A program made the position numbers and the translations under genes. The notes beneath the pieces are model-generated. The model had not been told where the DNA came from, made no database searches, and saw only the letters and a program-made list of their open reading frames with translations. Positions 50,701-64,000 of a stretch of 64,000 nucleotides of DNA are shown piece after piece; the stretch's first letter is position 1, and each line of letters opens with the position of its first letter. The DNA comes from Synchiropus splendidus (lineage: Eukaryota > Chordata > Actinopteri > Syngnathiformes > Callionymidae). Location of the stretch: assembly GCF_027744825.2 (NCBI RefSeq), contig NC_071335.1, forward strand, positions 31,323,501 through 31,387,500, read 5' to 3'.

Positions 50701-53700
50701 AGTTCTTGCTCGGTCAACGCAGGACACTAGAAACTGCTTTGCATAACATCAGAAGGTGGAAGTCTGGAGTCAGACTGAAGAGCCACACCATTTTAACACT
50801 TGCCGTTGCACAGTGCGCAGGTCAATTTCAATTGGGCATGGCAGTGTGATACAAACAAGACCATGTGGGATGATCTACTTCTGATACCTACTTCTTTGCA
50901 GAAATGGAAAGAACTGAACAAAATAAACTCAGTTAATGGGATTATATTACAACTAGTTAACAATGTGGTATGTCTTTGTTTAAGATGGCTTTATGTGTGG
51001 ACATTTGAAAACAAATAACAGAAAAAGTGCCCACTTTTTGAGTTGTTTACAGTTGTTTATTTCTTGTTTCAGTCTACTACAGGGTGTTTGGTTTGACGCC
51101 CCAAATGGGAGCTATAGAAACAAATGCATCCGTGGCCATTGAGATTATGGTAAAGAATATTACATTCGAGGTTATTGTCTTTTTTGCTGCTCACCAGTTG
51201 CTTGCTTTGTCTTTTTTTGATTTCTTGAAGACACCTGAAGGACATGTTGTGCATGATGATCAAATCGCTCTGAATTCGGGGTTACTGAATGGTGAATATC
51301 AACTGGGTGAATTAGTCAGGTAGGTTTTTACTTTAAACATGCCCATCTTGTGACCTCACCCGCATGCTGAAGAATGAACAGTCTCAGAATCAGTAACCCA
51401 GAGATCTGTTTATTTCAAACACTCAAGTTTCCTCAAAGTCTCGTCTGTTCTCTTCTGCAGCCTTGGAGTGTGGAAAGTTGTCACCCGGTTCCAGGACAGC
51501 CCACAGAAAAAGTACTTTGCAGAGTTTGAGGTTAAAGAATATGGTCAGAACTTTATATCACCCTCATAAATTCGTTGCATGCAAATCAAATACATTTTTT
51601 TTCCTCTGCAGTGCTCCCCAGTTTTGAGGTTAAACTGACAAGTCCACGACCATTTTATTTTATAAACGAGCCTGAACTTACTATCGACATCCGAGCCACG
51701 TATGTAAAGAACTCTCCTTACATTTTTGCGATTAACTCTTTGAATGGTTGTGATATTGGTTTGATATAATGTTTAGGTATCTGTTTGGAAAAGAAGTGGA
51801 GGGCGTCGCATATGTGATATTTGAGATCGACGCAGAGGACCGGAGGATCGGTTTGCCAGGTTCACTGCAGAGAGTTCAAGTAGGTTTTGCTTTAATGCAC
51901 TGAAAAGTTGGGTATGATTCCAGACTCCCCCACAAAAACCCTCCCCATGCTCTTGTCCCTCCTCACGATCCCCCTTGAGGTCAACTCTTGGTCTGACCTT
52001 GTCTCATCAGATCGAGAAAGGCAAAGGCACAGTGACTCTGAAGAGAGAGCACATCACCCAAACGTTCCCGAACATTCAAGAGCTGGAGGGAAAATCTATT
52101 GTTGTTGCTGTCAGGGTGCTGACATCGACGGGTAAGAGAGTTGCACGGACCATCAAGTCCTCAGCAAAACTGAGGTTTGTATCTCATCCTATCTTGAACA
52201 GGCAGTGACATGGTGGAACAGGAATTGAAGGGGATTCTAATCGTGTCATCACCGTACACCATCAACTTCAGAAGAACGCCCAAATACTTCAAACCGTCAC
52301 TGTCTATGGATGTTTGGGTGCGTTGTGATCCCGTCTGGTTTGAACACCATTTGTTGATTTCCCATACTAATGGCTGTAAAAATGTTGTGAAAAAGTGTTG
52401 GATCTCAATTGTCATTTCAATATTGATCGGACAGTTTGATAAACTGGCTGTTCCTGGTGCTGTCAGGTTGCTGAACATGGGACAATAGCGGCAATACTGT
52501 TTATTTGTTCAATTGTACATCCTCTGGACTGGCACTTATCTGTTATTATTTTATTATTATTTATCTATCTATTTATTTTTGGACATTTCATTTGTTTTTG
52601 GAAACTGGAGGCCTCAGACCGAAATTTCGTTGCCATCATATAGTAATATGTTTTGTGCAATGACAATAAAGAAAGTCTAAGTCTAAGTCTAAGTCTAAGT
52701 CTGAATGGGTAGGAAGGCCAGATAGACACACAGAAAAAACTGTTTTCAGACTTTTTACTCCTTTATCCTTATTGCAAGGTTGAAGTCCTCAACCCGGATG
52801 GCAGCCCTGCAGGGAACATTCCCGTTACAGTGAATCCCGGCGAACAGGTGGCCGTTACCAATGACGAGGGCATTGCCAAGGTTCCAATTGATACCGCTTC
52901 AGATGACTCAAGACTGAGGATCAGTGTAAGTCTGAACATCTCAACTCTTCTTAACACTCCTCATCATCATATCATGAGAACCAGTGTTTGTATTTGTTTT
53001 GTGGCTCAGGGGACATTAACCTGATATTTTGATTTAAATAAAGATAATTTTTTATTTATATTCATAATATTTTTTCTGATAATGTTGTCCAGCCCTGTTG
53101 AGTACATGAGGCATATTCTTGTTATTTCGGACTATACAGGCAGAAACAAACGAACTCAACATCGAGGGCCACCAAGCGACAGCTACCATGGAAGCAACAG
53201 CCTATCAGTCCAACAGCCGCAACTATATCAGCATTTGTAAGATAAAGTCCAACACAGTCTTTTTGACGATACATTACATATTCTCTATGACAAGCAATAG
53301 TGCTGAAATTTACTTCATTTAAAGCGGTGAACACAGAAGCCAAGGTGAAAATGGGAGACAACATGAAGGTCACTTTGAAGATGAACAACAAAAACAACAT
53401 TGACATCACAGTCCTGGTGAGAGTTGGTGTGCGTCTGAATGAAACTTCTCTTGAGTCGTAAATCCATTGTGATTCCTGGATTTCTTGTGTAGCTGATGAG
53501 CAAGGGACAGCTGGTGCGCTCCATCCGCAAAAAACAAGGCAAGACAAACTTTGTCATTCCCATCACCAAAGAGCTGGTGCCGTCCTTCCGAATCATAGCT
53601 TACTACCACGCTGCTGCAAATGAGCTGGTGTCTGACTCCGTTTGGGTGGATGTTCATGACACCTGCACAGGGACGGTAAGCGTGGTTCAACATATTGTAT

Positions 53701-56700
53701 CTGCACTTGGAAATTGTCGCTCATGAGCTCCAGTTTGAGCAGCAACAGAGTGAATTTCACACCTATTTTATTCTTTGATTGAATTATGTTTCGTGTGTTT
53801 CTCTCATTTAGCTGAAGCTGGAAATAAATGGTGGCTCTAATCACTTCGAACCCAGCGTAATGTTTGGTCTGAAGGTGACTGGAGATCCAGGAGCAGCTGT
53901 GGGACTGGTGGCCGTGGACAAAGGAGTCTACGTTCTTAACAACAAACACCGGCTCACACAACAAAAGGCAATGTCTTGACTCTCTCTTCTGAAGTCTGAA
54001 ATTTCTTGAGCTGGTGGAGAGACAAACAGTATTAGTCATGTTTAGAGCAATAAATGGACCACTACCAGATCATCTAGATCATCATCAAGTAACTCCTGAT
54101 GAGGAGGGGCAGAGAAGAAAAAAGAACTTGTATTAACCACACTCTCGAACCACACTCTAGAACCACACTGAGACAATGGTCCCTGCAGTAGTTGGAGTGA
54201 AGATGTGGAACTCACTGATAAAGGAAATGACAAACCAGCACAACACGATGGTTTTCAAGAAGATCATCTGACACAGAAACTGCTAGATTACTCTGGGAAC
54301 AAATGCTTATGATTCAAAGTAACTGAAGGTCAGCAACACATACTGTACAACACATACCGTAAAGGTCTGATACAAACACACATTTGGGAACATCACCGAC
54401 TCGTACGAATGTTGTCTTGGTAACAGTCAAATCATGTTTTTCTGTGATCACATCACTTTTTTTGTTCTCAAAATAATCCTGGTGCTCGCTCAACGTGGCA
54501 CAAGCACGCGCCCAATCACTGAGCCACCACTTGAAGTTGTCTGCTCTCATTGGCTGAACTCCTCCACCAATCACAAGACGTTACAATTGACAGGAAGGCG
54601 GGTCTTGAGGAACTGAAATAGTAAGTTAATAAAATTCTCACAGCGGTAGCTCAGTAGTTTTGTAACTGCATATGGTTGAGCGAGAGAATCTGAAGTTGAG
54701 CGAGAGCGCACGACAAATAACCAAGACACATTCGTACAAGTCGGTGGCAGAGATCTAGCTCCATATAATTCCTCGACCAAAACATTTCTAGAACTCAGGA
54801 TCTTGTAGTCAGCAAGAGCAGGTGACACATCTGAATCCATCTGTTCGAAATGCGTCTTTGACCACTGGAGGTCATGCGCAGTTGAGACCAGCAACCCAGC
54901 CGGCATTTTCATGAAGAGTACATGCTCAGATTTGAGTTTGTTTTTTGGGAAAGGAACAAGCGGCAGCTGCTCCAAAACAATTCACAACCAGATCTGTTAA
55001 GAAATGATGTTAGGAGACAACACACAAGTTACAAGTTGGTAATTAGTTCATGATTGTGTTAAAGTAGTTACATTATTTTAATGAGACAAAGTGGTAAAAG
55101 TGATGATTTAACTGTTTTCAATGCAATGGGATTTTCAACTTTTGAAAATGAAGATGTTTGATCTTGAGAAATGTCAGTGCTTTGAAGCTCCCTCTGATGA
55201 TCAGATTTGGGACCTGGTGGAGAAGCATGACACTGGCTGTACCCCTGGTGGAGGGAGGGATGCCATGAATGTCTTCTATGATGCAGGACTTCTTCTTGAG
55301 TCCAACACTGCGTCTGGAACCCAGCACAGGAAAGGTAAGCAGAGAGAACCTCTCTTTCGAGATTGATGACACATTTTTGAGGTTGATACTTTTGAAATAG
55401 TTTTGCCGTTCTGCTCAAAATGTGACCACAATGCAGAAGAAATGGTCAAGCCCATCGAGGGCTCCTTCGTGTTGACCACCATGTGTCACTCACTAAATTT
55501 GTTGTAGTGTGTTATGTGGTGAATACAGTCATCCACTTGTGTTTAGATTGGTAATTGTGATTTGTGTTTTTACAAACCAGTATTCGTCAATATATGGGTC
55601 AGTTTGGGATGGTTTGTGTTTCTGTATATTACGCTCTGTATGTGTGCATGAGGTTGAGGGAAGGATACTGGAGAGGAAATGAGCATCAGAAAATGAGTGT
55701 CACTTCATCGTATATGTCAAATTTGCGTGTTCCCATCAAACAGTAGTGTAACTGATGGAAACACTCAAAAACCAACCTATATGTTAATAAAAACAAATAG
55801 TTCAATTTTCTTCATTCAAGCTCAAAAGAAATATAAATATATATAAATATATATATATATATAAATATAAAAAGATTGTTCTTAAGTTTCACTCTGCTCC
55901 TGTTTCAGAGTTGAAGTGTCCAACGATCAGCAGGAGGAGACGATCCCTGACCCTGAGAGAAGTCACAGAAAGTTTAGGTAAACATTGTGATGTTGAGAAA
56001 GTATGACCAGGCCACACTTTAGATGAAGGAACATTTACTACTCTAAGTAAACTATTCATACGTGTATTCGCAGCATATGAGTCAAATTTTAACCTGGTAC
56101 AGCCAACAAAATTCCACTCTAAACGACACCATAATTACCATAATTACCTATTATTAACTGTAAATGAACAAGTAGTTTATTAGTATTATGTGATCCCCAA
56201 TCTGAAGTCTTACCCAGTATTTCATTAATTTCCAAATATGGTAAGTTGTAGCACCTGGACAGAAAAGGTCAGATATGTTTGTTTATTGTTGCACTTACTC
56301 ACTCACTCACGCGACCTACGTGTCCAGTGAGTTATTTTACAGAAAAGTTGGAGAAGGAATGTTGTCAGGAGGGAATGACACAAACCTTGCTGTCATACTC
56401 CTGCGAGACACGGAGCGAGTACATCACAGACGGACCTGCTTGTGTTACCGCCTTCGTGTACTGCTGCACACAGTTAGAGAGCCAACGGCCTGAGATGAAG
56501 CCCAACACACTTCTACTGGCTCGTGGTGAGACAAAGACACAAAGATCAGCCACATGAAGTTCATCTAACATTATTCAATTGGATATATTTACGTGTTGCA
56601 GTTGACGACGATGATGACGACAGCTACATAGACAGTAATGACATTAGGTCTCGCTCCAAGTTCCCTGAGAGCTGGCTGTGGACATACATCCATCTTCCAG

Positions 56701-59700
56701 CATGCGCCCCAGGAGAGCGCAAGTGGTGAGATGTCAGGAAGTTATTGTTGGTGATTTTGACCATCCTAACATTATTAATCCATCAAACACTAACATCAAA
56801 CTAAGTTCAAATACCATTGTACTCCAAAGTTCTTTATTTCGAGAAGTTGCACAATTTCTGATTATTATTAATCATCTGAACAGTTGTTGCTGCCAATATT
56901 TTATTTTGTTTAATTTTCTTCACTCTAGAGGATCTATAAGAATAGAATTAATGGGAAAATATTCCCCCTCACAGCTCCATTTCATTTTGATGACCTTAAA
57001 TTTTTTTTTGTTTTTATGTTTTTCATGGTCTATGGGTGACTAAAACATCTTTTCTTTCAGTAAAACAAAGTCTATTGAGAAAGATTTTCCACTCCAGGAT
57101 TCGATCACAACCTGGCAGGTGACCGGCATCAGTCTGTCCAAAAGCAACGGTGAGCACTTTTTTATTCATGTTTTTTTTTTATCTGTGACTACCTTCATAC
57201 CAATTTTCTGTATCTGATCTTGAAGGAATATGTGTCGGTGATCCACTGGAGGTGATCGTGGAGAAGTCATTTTTTGTTGAACTCAAATTGCCTTATTCAG
57301 CTGTCATTGGGGAGCAAATCGAAATCAAAGCAATCCTCCATAACTATCGGGACAAGGGTGCTACGGTAGGTCACTGATGCAGGACAGGGATGGATTGCAT
57401 TTAAGTTTCTTGGAGATCCATTAAAAGGAGACCTCTTCTCATGGTGTCCTCCCGATCTGCTGTCTTCAAGGTGCGAGTGGATCTTATAGAGAAGCCGCAT
57501 GTGTGCAGTTCAGCATCCAAACGTGGGAAATACAGGCAGGAAGTGACAGTTGGACCACAATCCACCAGATCTGTCCCATATGTTATCATTCCCATGAAGG
57601 AAGGAGAGCACCAGATCGAGGTCAAAGCTGCTGTGAGAGACACTGAGCTCACAGACGGTATCCAGAAGCCGCTTCGTGTGGTGGTGAGTGACCACAAAAC
57701 AAATATTGCTTATAGTTTTAGTAAAATTAAAATGGTGTTGTCAACCCTATCCAGTCCAGAGGCGTTCTGGAAAAATCTCCTTTGATAGTGCATCTTGATC
57801 CTGCTAAAGAAGGTGTTGGTGAGTGAAAGGCTGCTGCACACTCTTCGACAGTATCACTCTGACTGGACACTGCTTCTCTAGATGGCAAGCAGACGATATC
57901 TCTCAACAGTGGAATCCCCAAGAAAGACATCGTCCCAAATTCACCCACCAACACATATATCTCAGTGACAGGTGAGGACAGGTTTGTGTCTTCACTTTGA
58001 ATGGAAAATAAGATTAAAAATAACTTCCTCTTCACAGGCAGAGAGGATTTAAGTGTCGTGTTGGAAAATGCAATTCGAGGAACCGCAATGGAGCGAATGA
58101 TCTCCCAGCCATCAGGCTGTGGAGAACAGAACATGATCGGCATGACTCTGCCTGTCATTGCGACCTTGTACCTGGACAGAACTAACCAGTGGGAAGATGT
58201 TGGCTTGACCAAACGTGATGAAGCATTGCAACACATCAAAACAGGTAGGTAAACCTACATGACGCAGTGGCAAGAGAGTGCTATATGTACAAGTTCTTGT
58301 CTCAGAGGCTGAAGCCATCTGTTGATGCTAGCAGATCTCTTTGTTGTGTTTATCTTTAGTTACAGTTCCACACTTGTGTGTGCCTCATTGCTTGTTTTTT
58401 ACAGGTTACACACATGAGCTTAAGTATCGTAAAAATGACGGCTCTTTTGCTGTGTTTGAAGAGCATAGCAGCAGCAGCTGGTAAGCTTGAATTTTAACCA
58501 CCTTTTCCAAGGATTCAAAATTACAAAACTGGCCAGTAACCATTGTTAGCTTTTTAAAGAGCCACATCAGGTTGCATAAATATGAATTTCCCCACTGTGG
58601 GACAAATAAAGGATATATCGAATGAAAACATTTTGTTTAATATGTGGCACATACTACACGTAAACCTGCAAAACTGTCACTTAAATCTCAAAATGCTTCG
58701 GGTGGATTTAGCATAAGTGAAAAAAGAAAGAGCAACATGTATTAATCCTGTGCAGTCTGAGCCATGAAACAGTTGACAGGGAGCTCCAGGTCTTTAAAGC
58801 TGAGTGTGAGGAACCTAGTGGAGCTGAACCCATGTGCTTGAAACACACAAAACAATAGAAGGATCAGAAAGCATGCAGCAGTCCTACAAGCTCATGGATA
58901 AATGCTACCATAAGCTCAAGCACCAGAAAACATATTGTCAGGCGGTAGAACGTGAAGAGGAGACACAAGACAGAGGCCTAGAATCAGCAGTTTTCACAGC
59001 AGCACTTGTGAGCATGTGGGTACCACGATTGCTGATTGGTTCCAGGTCTCTTTTGCATGCATTTGTATTACAAAGAAGATATACATTTTGTTTCTCATTA
59101 TATATTTGAATTGTAATTTTAAGTTGCAAAAACACCCCTCAAGGGGTGAAAATACAGCCCTGCACATTGATTGGTCAGGGAGGGTTGGTTGCTGACAAAA
59201 ACACGTTCTGAGTGTCTTTTGAATGCTTGACGGATGCATTCCTCAGGTAATAGCTGCATTTACGAATGAAAAAGAAATGCTAGTTGTTGCCCTCAGAGTC
59301 GTCAGTTTGGATTAAGGGTCTTATCGACCCCAAATTTCCAGGATTCTCAATTTGTGAGATTCAAGCACAAGGGGGCACACTAATAAACACTTGCTACAAA
59401 AGCTGATTTTACTGGTGGAGCACTAAGGGCCTGTAATAGTTGGCTCACGAATGCTGGCACCAGAGTGAGATGAAACTGCTGTAGGTGGAGCGGAGGCAGA
59501 GGTGCTTGAGCCAACTGTCACTCCACAGTTGCATTTTGCAAGCGCACTGTGGACTGCATTCATAATGTATATCCATACTGTATAAAATCACTTGGCGAGA
59601 ATGGCAGGAGAAATGGGAAGTGTGGCCTGACTAAAGCCTCTTTTGTCAGTTTTATGCCGGTTACGAGAGAATTGACAGCCCTGTGCTAACATGTTAGCAT

Positions 59701-62640
59701 TCTCTGCTATCTATGCAATCAATGGCTGTACTGGGCTGTACAACCGCCGGGGAAAATAGCTGGTTATTTATCCAGCTCCCACGGCTTTTATCTCCTGCTG
59801 CATCACTGAAGCAATTTAGCCCCCCAAACATTCCTGTCAGAACCTGTTGTGGCAACTTTTATTGTACATAAACTGCTTTGTATATTTATAAAGAATGAAT
59901 AGTACTCTTTATAAATACACAAATTTAACCACGGTCACCACTTTCATCAAATGTCGAAACGATGATGCACATTTTTATTTATTTATTTCAAAATTAATGA
60001 ACTACAGTCAAATGAATCGTATTGGTTAAACAATATAAATCAGAATGGTGATATAAATCGAATCAGCACCCAAGTATCTGGAAAATATTGAAGCAGGCCA
60101 AATGGATATCAGGCGTTATGCATTTGGCCTGCATGTGAGCGATGGAACATCTTGTGTGTCGTGTCTGCCTCTGAGATGTAGAAACCTCTCTTTCATGTGT
60201 GTGTAAACCTCTCTTAAATGAAGCAAGTTCCTATAAATTCTGCGGTTGGTCAATATGTGTTGAAGTCAAGATGGAAATAATCATCCCACTGTCAGTGATG
60301 CTGACTGCATGCGACAGTTCAACCTAAGTGTGGCTGAACAGGAGATGCTACATGTGTAATCTGTTTTGTCTCCTCTGAAAGGTTGACTGCTTACGTTGTC
60401 AAGGTGTTTGCCATGGCAGAGAGGCTGATTCCACTGAAAAACAGTGACATTTGTGATGCTGTCAAGTATCTGATCCTTGAGGCTCAACAGCCTGATGGAA
60501 TGTTTAAAGAAATTGGAACCGTAATCCATGGAGAAATGATTGTATGTATAAAACTACAGTCACACAACTCCATCCTTTAGCTCACTGCTAAAAGCCTGAC
60601 TTGCTGCTGTATGCAGGGAGATGTGAAGGGCGGAGATTCAGATGCCTCCATGACAGCGTTCGTCCTCGTTGCATTGCAGGAGTCTCATAGACATTGTAAT
60701 GCGTCAATTGGGGTAAGCTTTTTATTTTAATTGTAACTATGACATTCATGTTCATTATTTTGCTTTCATCTTTGTCAGCATCATCACAATCATCGTCATC
60801 ATCAGCAGCGTTAGCATCTGGTGTTGACTATTCAGATATCAATGATCATGATGAAGATGATGAAAAAAAGAAACAATTGATTTCAGAAGAGTCTGATTCT
60901 AACATGGTGTGGTTGTTCTTTTCATTGACTTGGCAGAGTCTACCAGGGGCAATAGAGAAATCCATCACCTTCCTGGAGAAGCGCTTGCCGTCCCTCACTA
61001 ACCCTTATGCAGTTGCCATGACGTCATATGCTTTGGCCAATGAAGGAAAACTGCAGAAGGATGTGCTCTTCAGGTTTGCAGCTGCAGGTAACGTGATAGT
61101 ACTTTCGTGTTTGCTGAAAATCAGAATAAATTGATAATGCCATGGCTCGATATAAACGCTAACAAAGCACTGACAGAGCAGAAACCTTCGCCAAGCACTT
61201 TTAGTCCATTTTTTTCCTTCATTCCCGACATATTTTTTCTCCCAGTTTTTCAACTTCGTCAATTAAAACTTGCACAGTTAAAACCCACAGAGTATTGTCA
61301 CATCCTATATCTATCACCTTTCCCTTCATACGATGTCACTAAGAATTAACATCTCTTATTTGTAATTTTGTCATTCTACAATATTAGATGATTTTTAATA
61401 CCTGTGTTCGCTCGCAATATTCACTTTCTGCCGATTTGTTGCGTTGTGGGTTTTTACATGGCCATCAACTCTCGCTTCTGTTTTTGAGGGAGCTCCATGT
61501 GACGCCGAGTACTGTTCAGGCAGAAATTCAGCCTTGAAAAGTGACGTGAATCTATATATAATAAAACACACAGTGTGTGTCGACATTTCTACTGTAAAGC
61601 AGCAATTTTAATGTTACAACATGGACTGTAGCTCCTGTGACACCAAAGCTGAGCGTGCTGGAGTTCATGATAGTACTTTCAATTGCACTTACAACACAAG
61701 AAACTCATTCATTCGCTTACACCCAGCCCTGATGAGATTTTTTTTTCCCTGATAATAGTTTTAAACATGGTTAATTCAGGAAAATTCAAGAAAACACCCA
61801 ATAAATACACTATTTGTTACAGAGACGCGAGAAGCTAACCCCAGGTTACATTATGGAGGCGCTACTTCCGCAGATTTTTTAGTACCGGGGTCTTTTATGT
61901 TACATATCAGCATATGCATTTAAACGTTTAAAATGAAAGCTTTGGCAATGGTGTCATGGAACATGTGCTGAAAAAAAATCCCAATCTAAAATGGATGTTA
62001 TGATATTATTAATTACTAGTATCTGTACTCGGTATCGGCAAGTACTTAAATGTCAGTACCTGAAAAAAGTGATATCGGGACAAAACCCCAAATATGAATC
62101 CCTAAATCTTGACAAACCGTACATTTTACTATTAGTTTTGTTGAAAATATTTTCCACACTTGATCTTTCTTATTATTAATATACTTTATTAATCAATATT
62201 TATCATTTAAATTTGTTTTGCATCCTGCCTAGTTCCTAAGTTAAAGACCTGCATGTTTATATGAACATGTGGCCCGGCTTGAATCTGCCAGTCCAACTTA
62301 ACCTCATGAGCGGAGCCTAACAATGACAGCATCAACTGGATAATGCTCTTTGATGAACATGCATTAACATGTCTCCCTCAGACCGGACCCACTGGCCTAC
62401 TCCAAAGGGGCATGTCTACTCTCTCGAGGCCACGGCTTATGCTCTTCTGGCCTTAGTCAAGGTCAAGGTAGGTGGCTTAAGTTGAATTGGGCTGGAACTG
62501 AATTAAAAACAAGACAAGCACTCATGAGAGAACGTACCTCTGCCAAGTCACTCATTTCCACCCACAATGTGATTGTTTTTTTTTTTAACAGAATATTTTT
62601 GCCCTGAATGAATTTTATCAATATTATTTGCAATGAGTTG

Positions 62641-62690
<50 letters not shown>

Positions 62691-64000
62691 AAAATCAACA
62701 TTCCATAAACTGTTTTGTTCAGGCTTTTGAAGAAGCCAAACCTATCGTGAGATGGTTCAGCCAACAGAAGAAGGTGGATGGTGGTTTCGGATCCACTCAG
62801 GTAACCCTGAAACTTTCCGTGAAACCTTTTGAAACAAATGATGATCTTCTGTCTGCTTTTCTTCCCAACAGGCGACTATCATTGTCTATCAGGCCGTGTC
62901 GGAATACTGGGCCAATGCAAGAGAGCCACAGTACGATCTGAAGGTGGACCTCATGCTGCCAGGAAGGTCCTTACCTGACAGGTTCAGTCTTAACAGAAGA
63001 AACCATTTTGCAACAAGAACATCCAAGGTGAGAACACACAGCAAGAGCAGCTCCTTCCTGTCTGCGGCGATGTTATTCCTGTGGTGAACATAGTGATGTA
63101 ATCCTCTCGAGTCTCAGCAGTTCCTTCAAAAAACAATCTTTTAATTTCCATGGAGATCATTACCAACATAAATGATGAAATCTATCATTGATGAAAACAC
63201 GAATTAAGAACAAAAAAGGCAGTCGATTTCACTTGAATGAGCGGTAGGCTATATTCTTAACACAAGAGGGCGCAATTGTACAAACCGATATTGATGGAGG
63301 CAGTGGTGATGCGGACCACAAGTGAAAAATGTTTCTAAAAATGGCGAGGTATGTCTAAATGCAGGATAAGGTGCTGCTGAGCAGAGAAGATGAGTTGTTC
63401 GTTTGTTATCAAAATAATAAATGGTTAGGGTTAGGGATAGGAGGGGAGAGGCATTCTACCCAATCGGAATTGAGGAAGCTTTACCTTCCTCTACCTTCTT
63501 AGTTTCACAAATTCGCTGCCCGTTGAGTGGGCAAGGCAGGCAGGCACTGTAGGTATGGCATCATTACCATTGCATCAATACAATGACATTCAATGTAAAA
63601 CGTAGCACTCAACAAGGTGTAACTTTGAAAATACAAACATTAACATTTTTATCACAATATGAAGCCTCTGTATTAGTATGTAAGATTTGCCCAAAAGGGC
63701 CATTTAAAATAGGTTAAAAAAAACCTTCAACCCATTCATCTATAACTTCATAATCCAAAAATATATTTGCCCACAGTTCAACGAGATAAACAAAGACGTG
63801 GATGTGGTCGCGACTGGCACAGGAGAAGCCACTCTGACGGTCCGTGAGCACCAGCGTTATTAATATGGTCCTTTAGCATCACTGTAGTCTCCTCAACCAT
63901 TCACTGAAGTGTATCTCAATGTCTGTCCAGATGGTGTCTCTGTATTATGCCATACCAAAAGAAAAAGAAAGTGACTGTGGGAAGTTTAATTTGTCGGTGC
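47782..64000 (+). CDS. c3: Complement component C3, 5' and middle part, cut at the window end
   Basis: C3 is the secreted central complement protein, cleaved to C3a and C3b, which bonds covalently to targets. Exons: 47782-47858, 49634-49829, 50447-50609, 51073-51149, 51231-51319, 51461-51543, 51612-51699, 51777-51879, 52011-52131, 52202-52317, 52779-52925, 53140-53236, 53325-53416, 53493-53675, 53812-53967, 55205-55334, 55909-55977, 56343-56525, 56602-56725, 57061-57149, 57226-57365, 57471-57683, 57755-57818, 57882-57971, 58038-58244, 58405-58480, 60382-60541, 60617-60712, 60937-61087, 62382-62467, 62723-62800, 62872-63027, 63777-63839 and 63931-64000 (continues). The frame is open for about 1344 codons. 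A signal peptide ([20 protein letters not shown]) precedes the macroglobulin domains. RRRR (648-651) separates beta and alpha chains. C3a (652-723) has six cysteines and ends LLLAR. The thioester is GCGEQN (Cys991, Gln994), and His1107 in VIHGEMI predicts hydroxyl-reactive C3. Intron 15 has a GC donor. The C345C end lies beyond the window. Confidence 0.97.
52430..52712 (+). mobile_element. LINE 3' end with (TAAGTC)n tail in c3 intron 10
   Basis: Sequence such as 'atttcgttgccatc', 'gcaatgacaataaag' and a terminal run of five TAAGTC-type hexamers resembles the 3' UTR and tail of a fish non-LTR retrotransposon, lying sense to c3. The 5' boundary is approximate and no target duplication was confirmed. 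Confidence 0.5.
58481..60381. other. c3 intron 26, longest c3 intron in the window
   Basis: No gene or bounded repeat is recognised. Open frames here (for example 58834-59109 +) have no counterpart in C3 proteins and lack matching splice phases. Confidence 0.5.
62644..62686. repeat. (TA)n microsatellite in c3 intron 30
   Basis: About 21 TA units, 36 bp before the acceptor of the following c3 exon. Length changes here could crowd the branch point region. Confidence 0.9.

Overview
This is nuclear DNA from a ray-finned (teleost) fish. The genes have short GT-AG introns and recognisably fish-like protein sequences. The spaces between them are filled with short non-autonomous DNA transposons, LINE 3' ends, (AT)n and (CA)n microsatellites and a 1.3 kb GATA/GACA array. 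The species cannot be named from the window.

Layout. Bases 1 to about 19.4 kb hold no gene I can support. They are a transposon-rich desert with at least five elements whose ends and target-site duplications can be read directly, ending in the GATA/GACA satellite. From 19.6 to 23.4 kb lies a class-IV beta-tubulin gene (tubb4a-like, +), complete, with an intron more than the usual vertebrate beta-tubulin plan. From 26.2 to 38.6 kb lies dennd1c (+), a Rab35-type DENN-domain exchange factor, rebuilt here as 23 coding exons. Its last exon carries a recent in-frame tandem duplication of about 104 codons. At 39.3 kb crb3 (-) converges on dennd1c; only its last coding exon (transmembrane segment, FERM-binding motif, ERLI PDZ ligand) is certain. 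At 43.0-45.0 kb six phase-compatible exons on + spell an unrecognised 147-residue protein. From 47.8 kb to the right edge lies complement component c3 (+), 34 exons read, with the thioester, the catalytic histidine, the RRRR processing site and the C3a domain intact. The C-terminal part of c3 is cut off by the window end.

How it fits together. The genes serve different jobs (microtubules, Rab35 membrane traffic, epithelial polarity, innate immunity) and are linked by ancestry rather than pathway. tubb4a, dennd1c, crb3 and c3 are also near neighbours on human chromosome 19p13.3 (established knowledge). Relative to the human order as I remember it, the tubb4a-dennd1c-crb3 block keeps its order and orientation, while c3 sits on the other side of the block.

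No new multi-gene system was found. The items most worth following are the unrecognised six-exon gene, the extra tubulin intron, the dennd1c repeat expansion, the foldback element, and the cluster of dated transposon insertions, including one nested pair.
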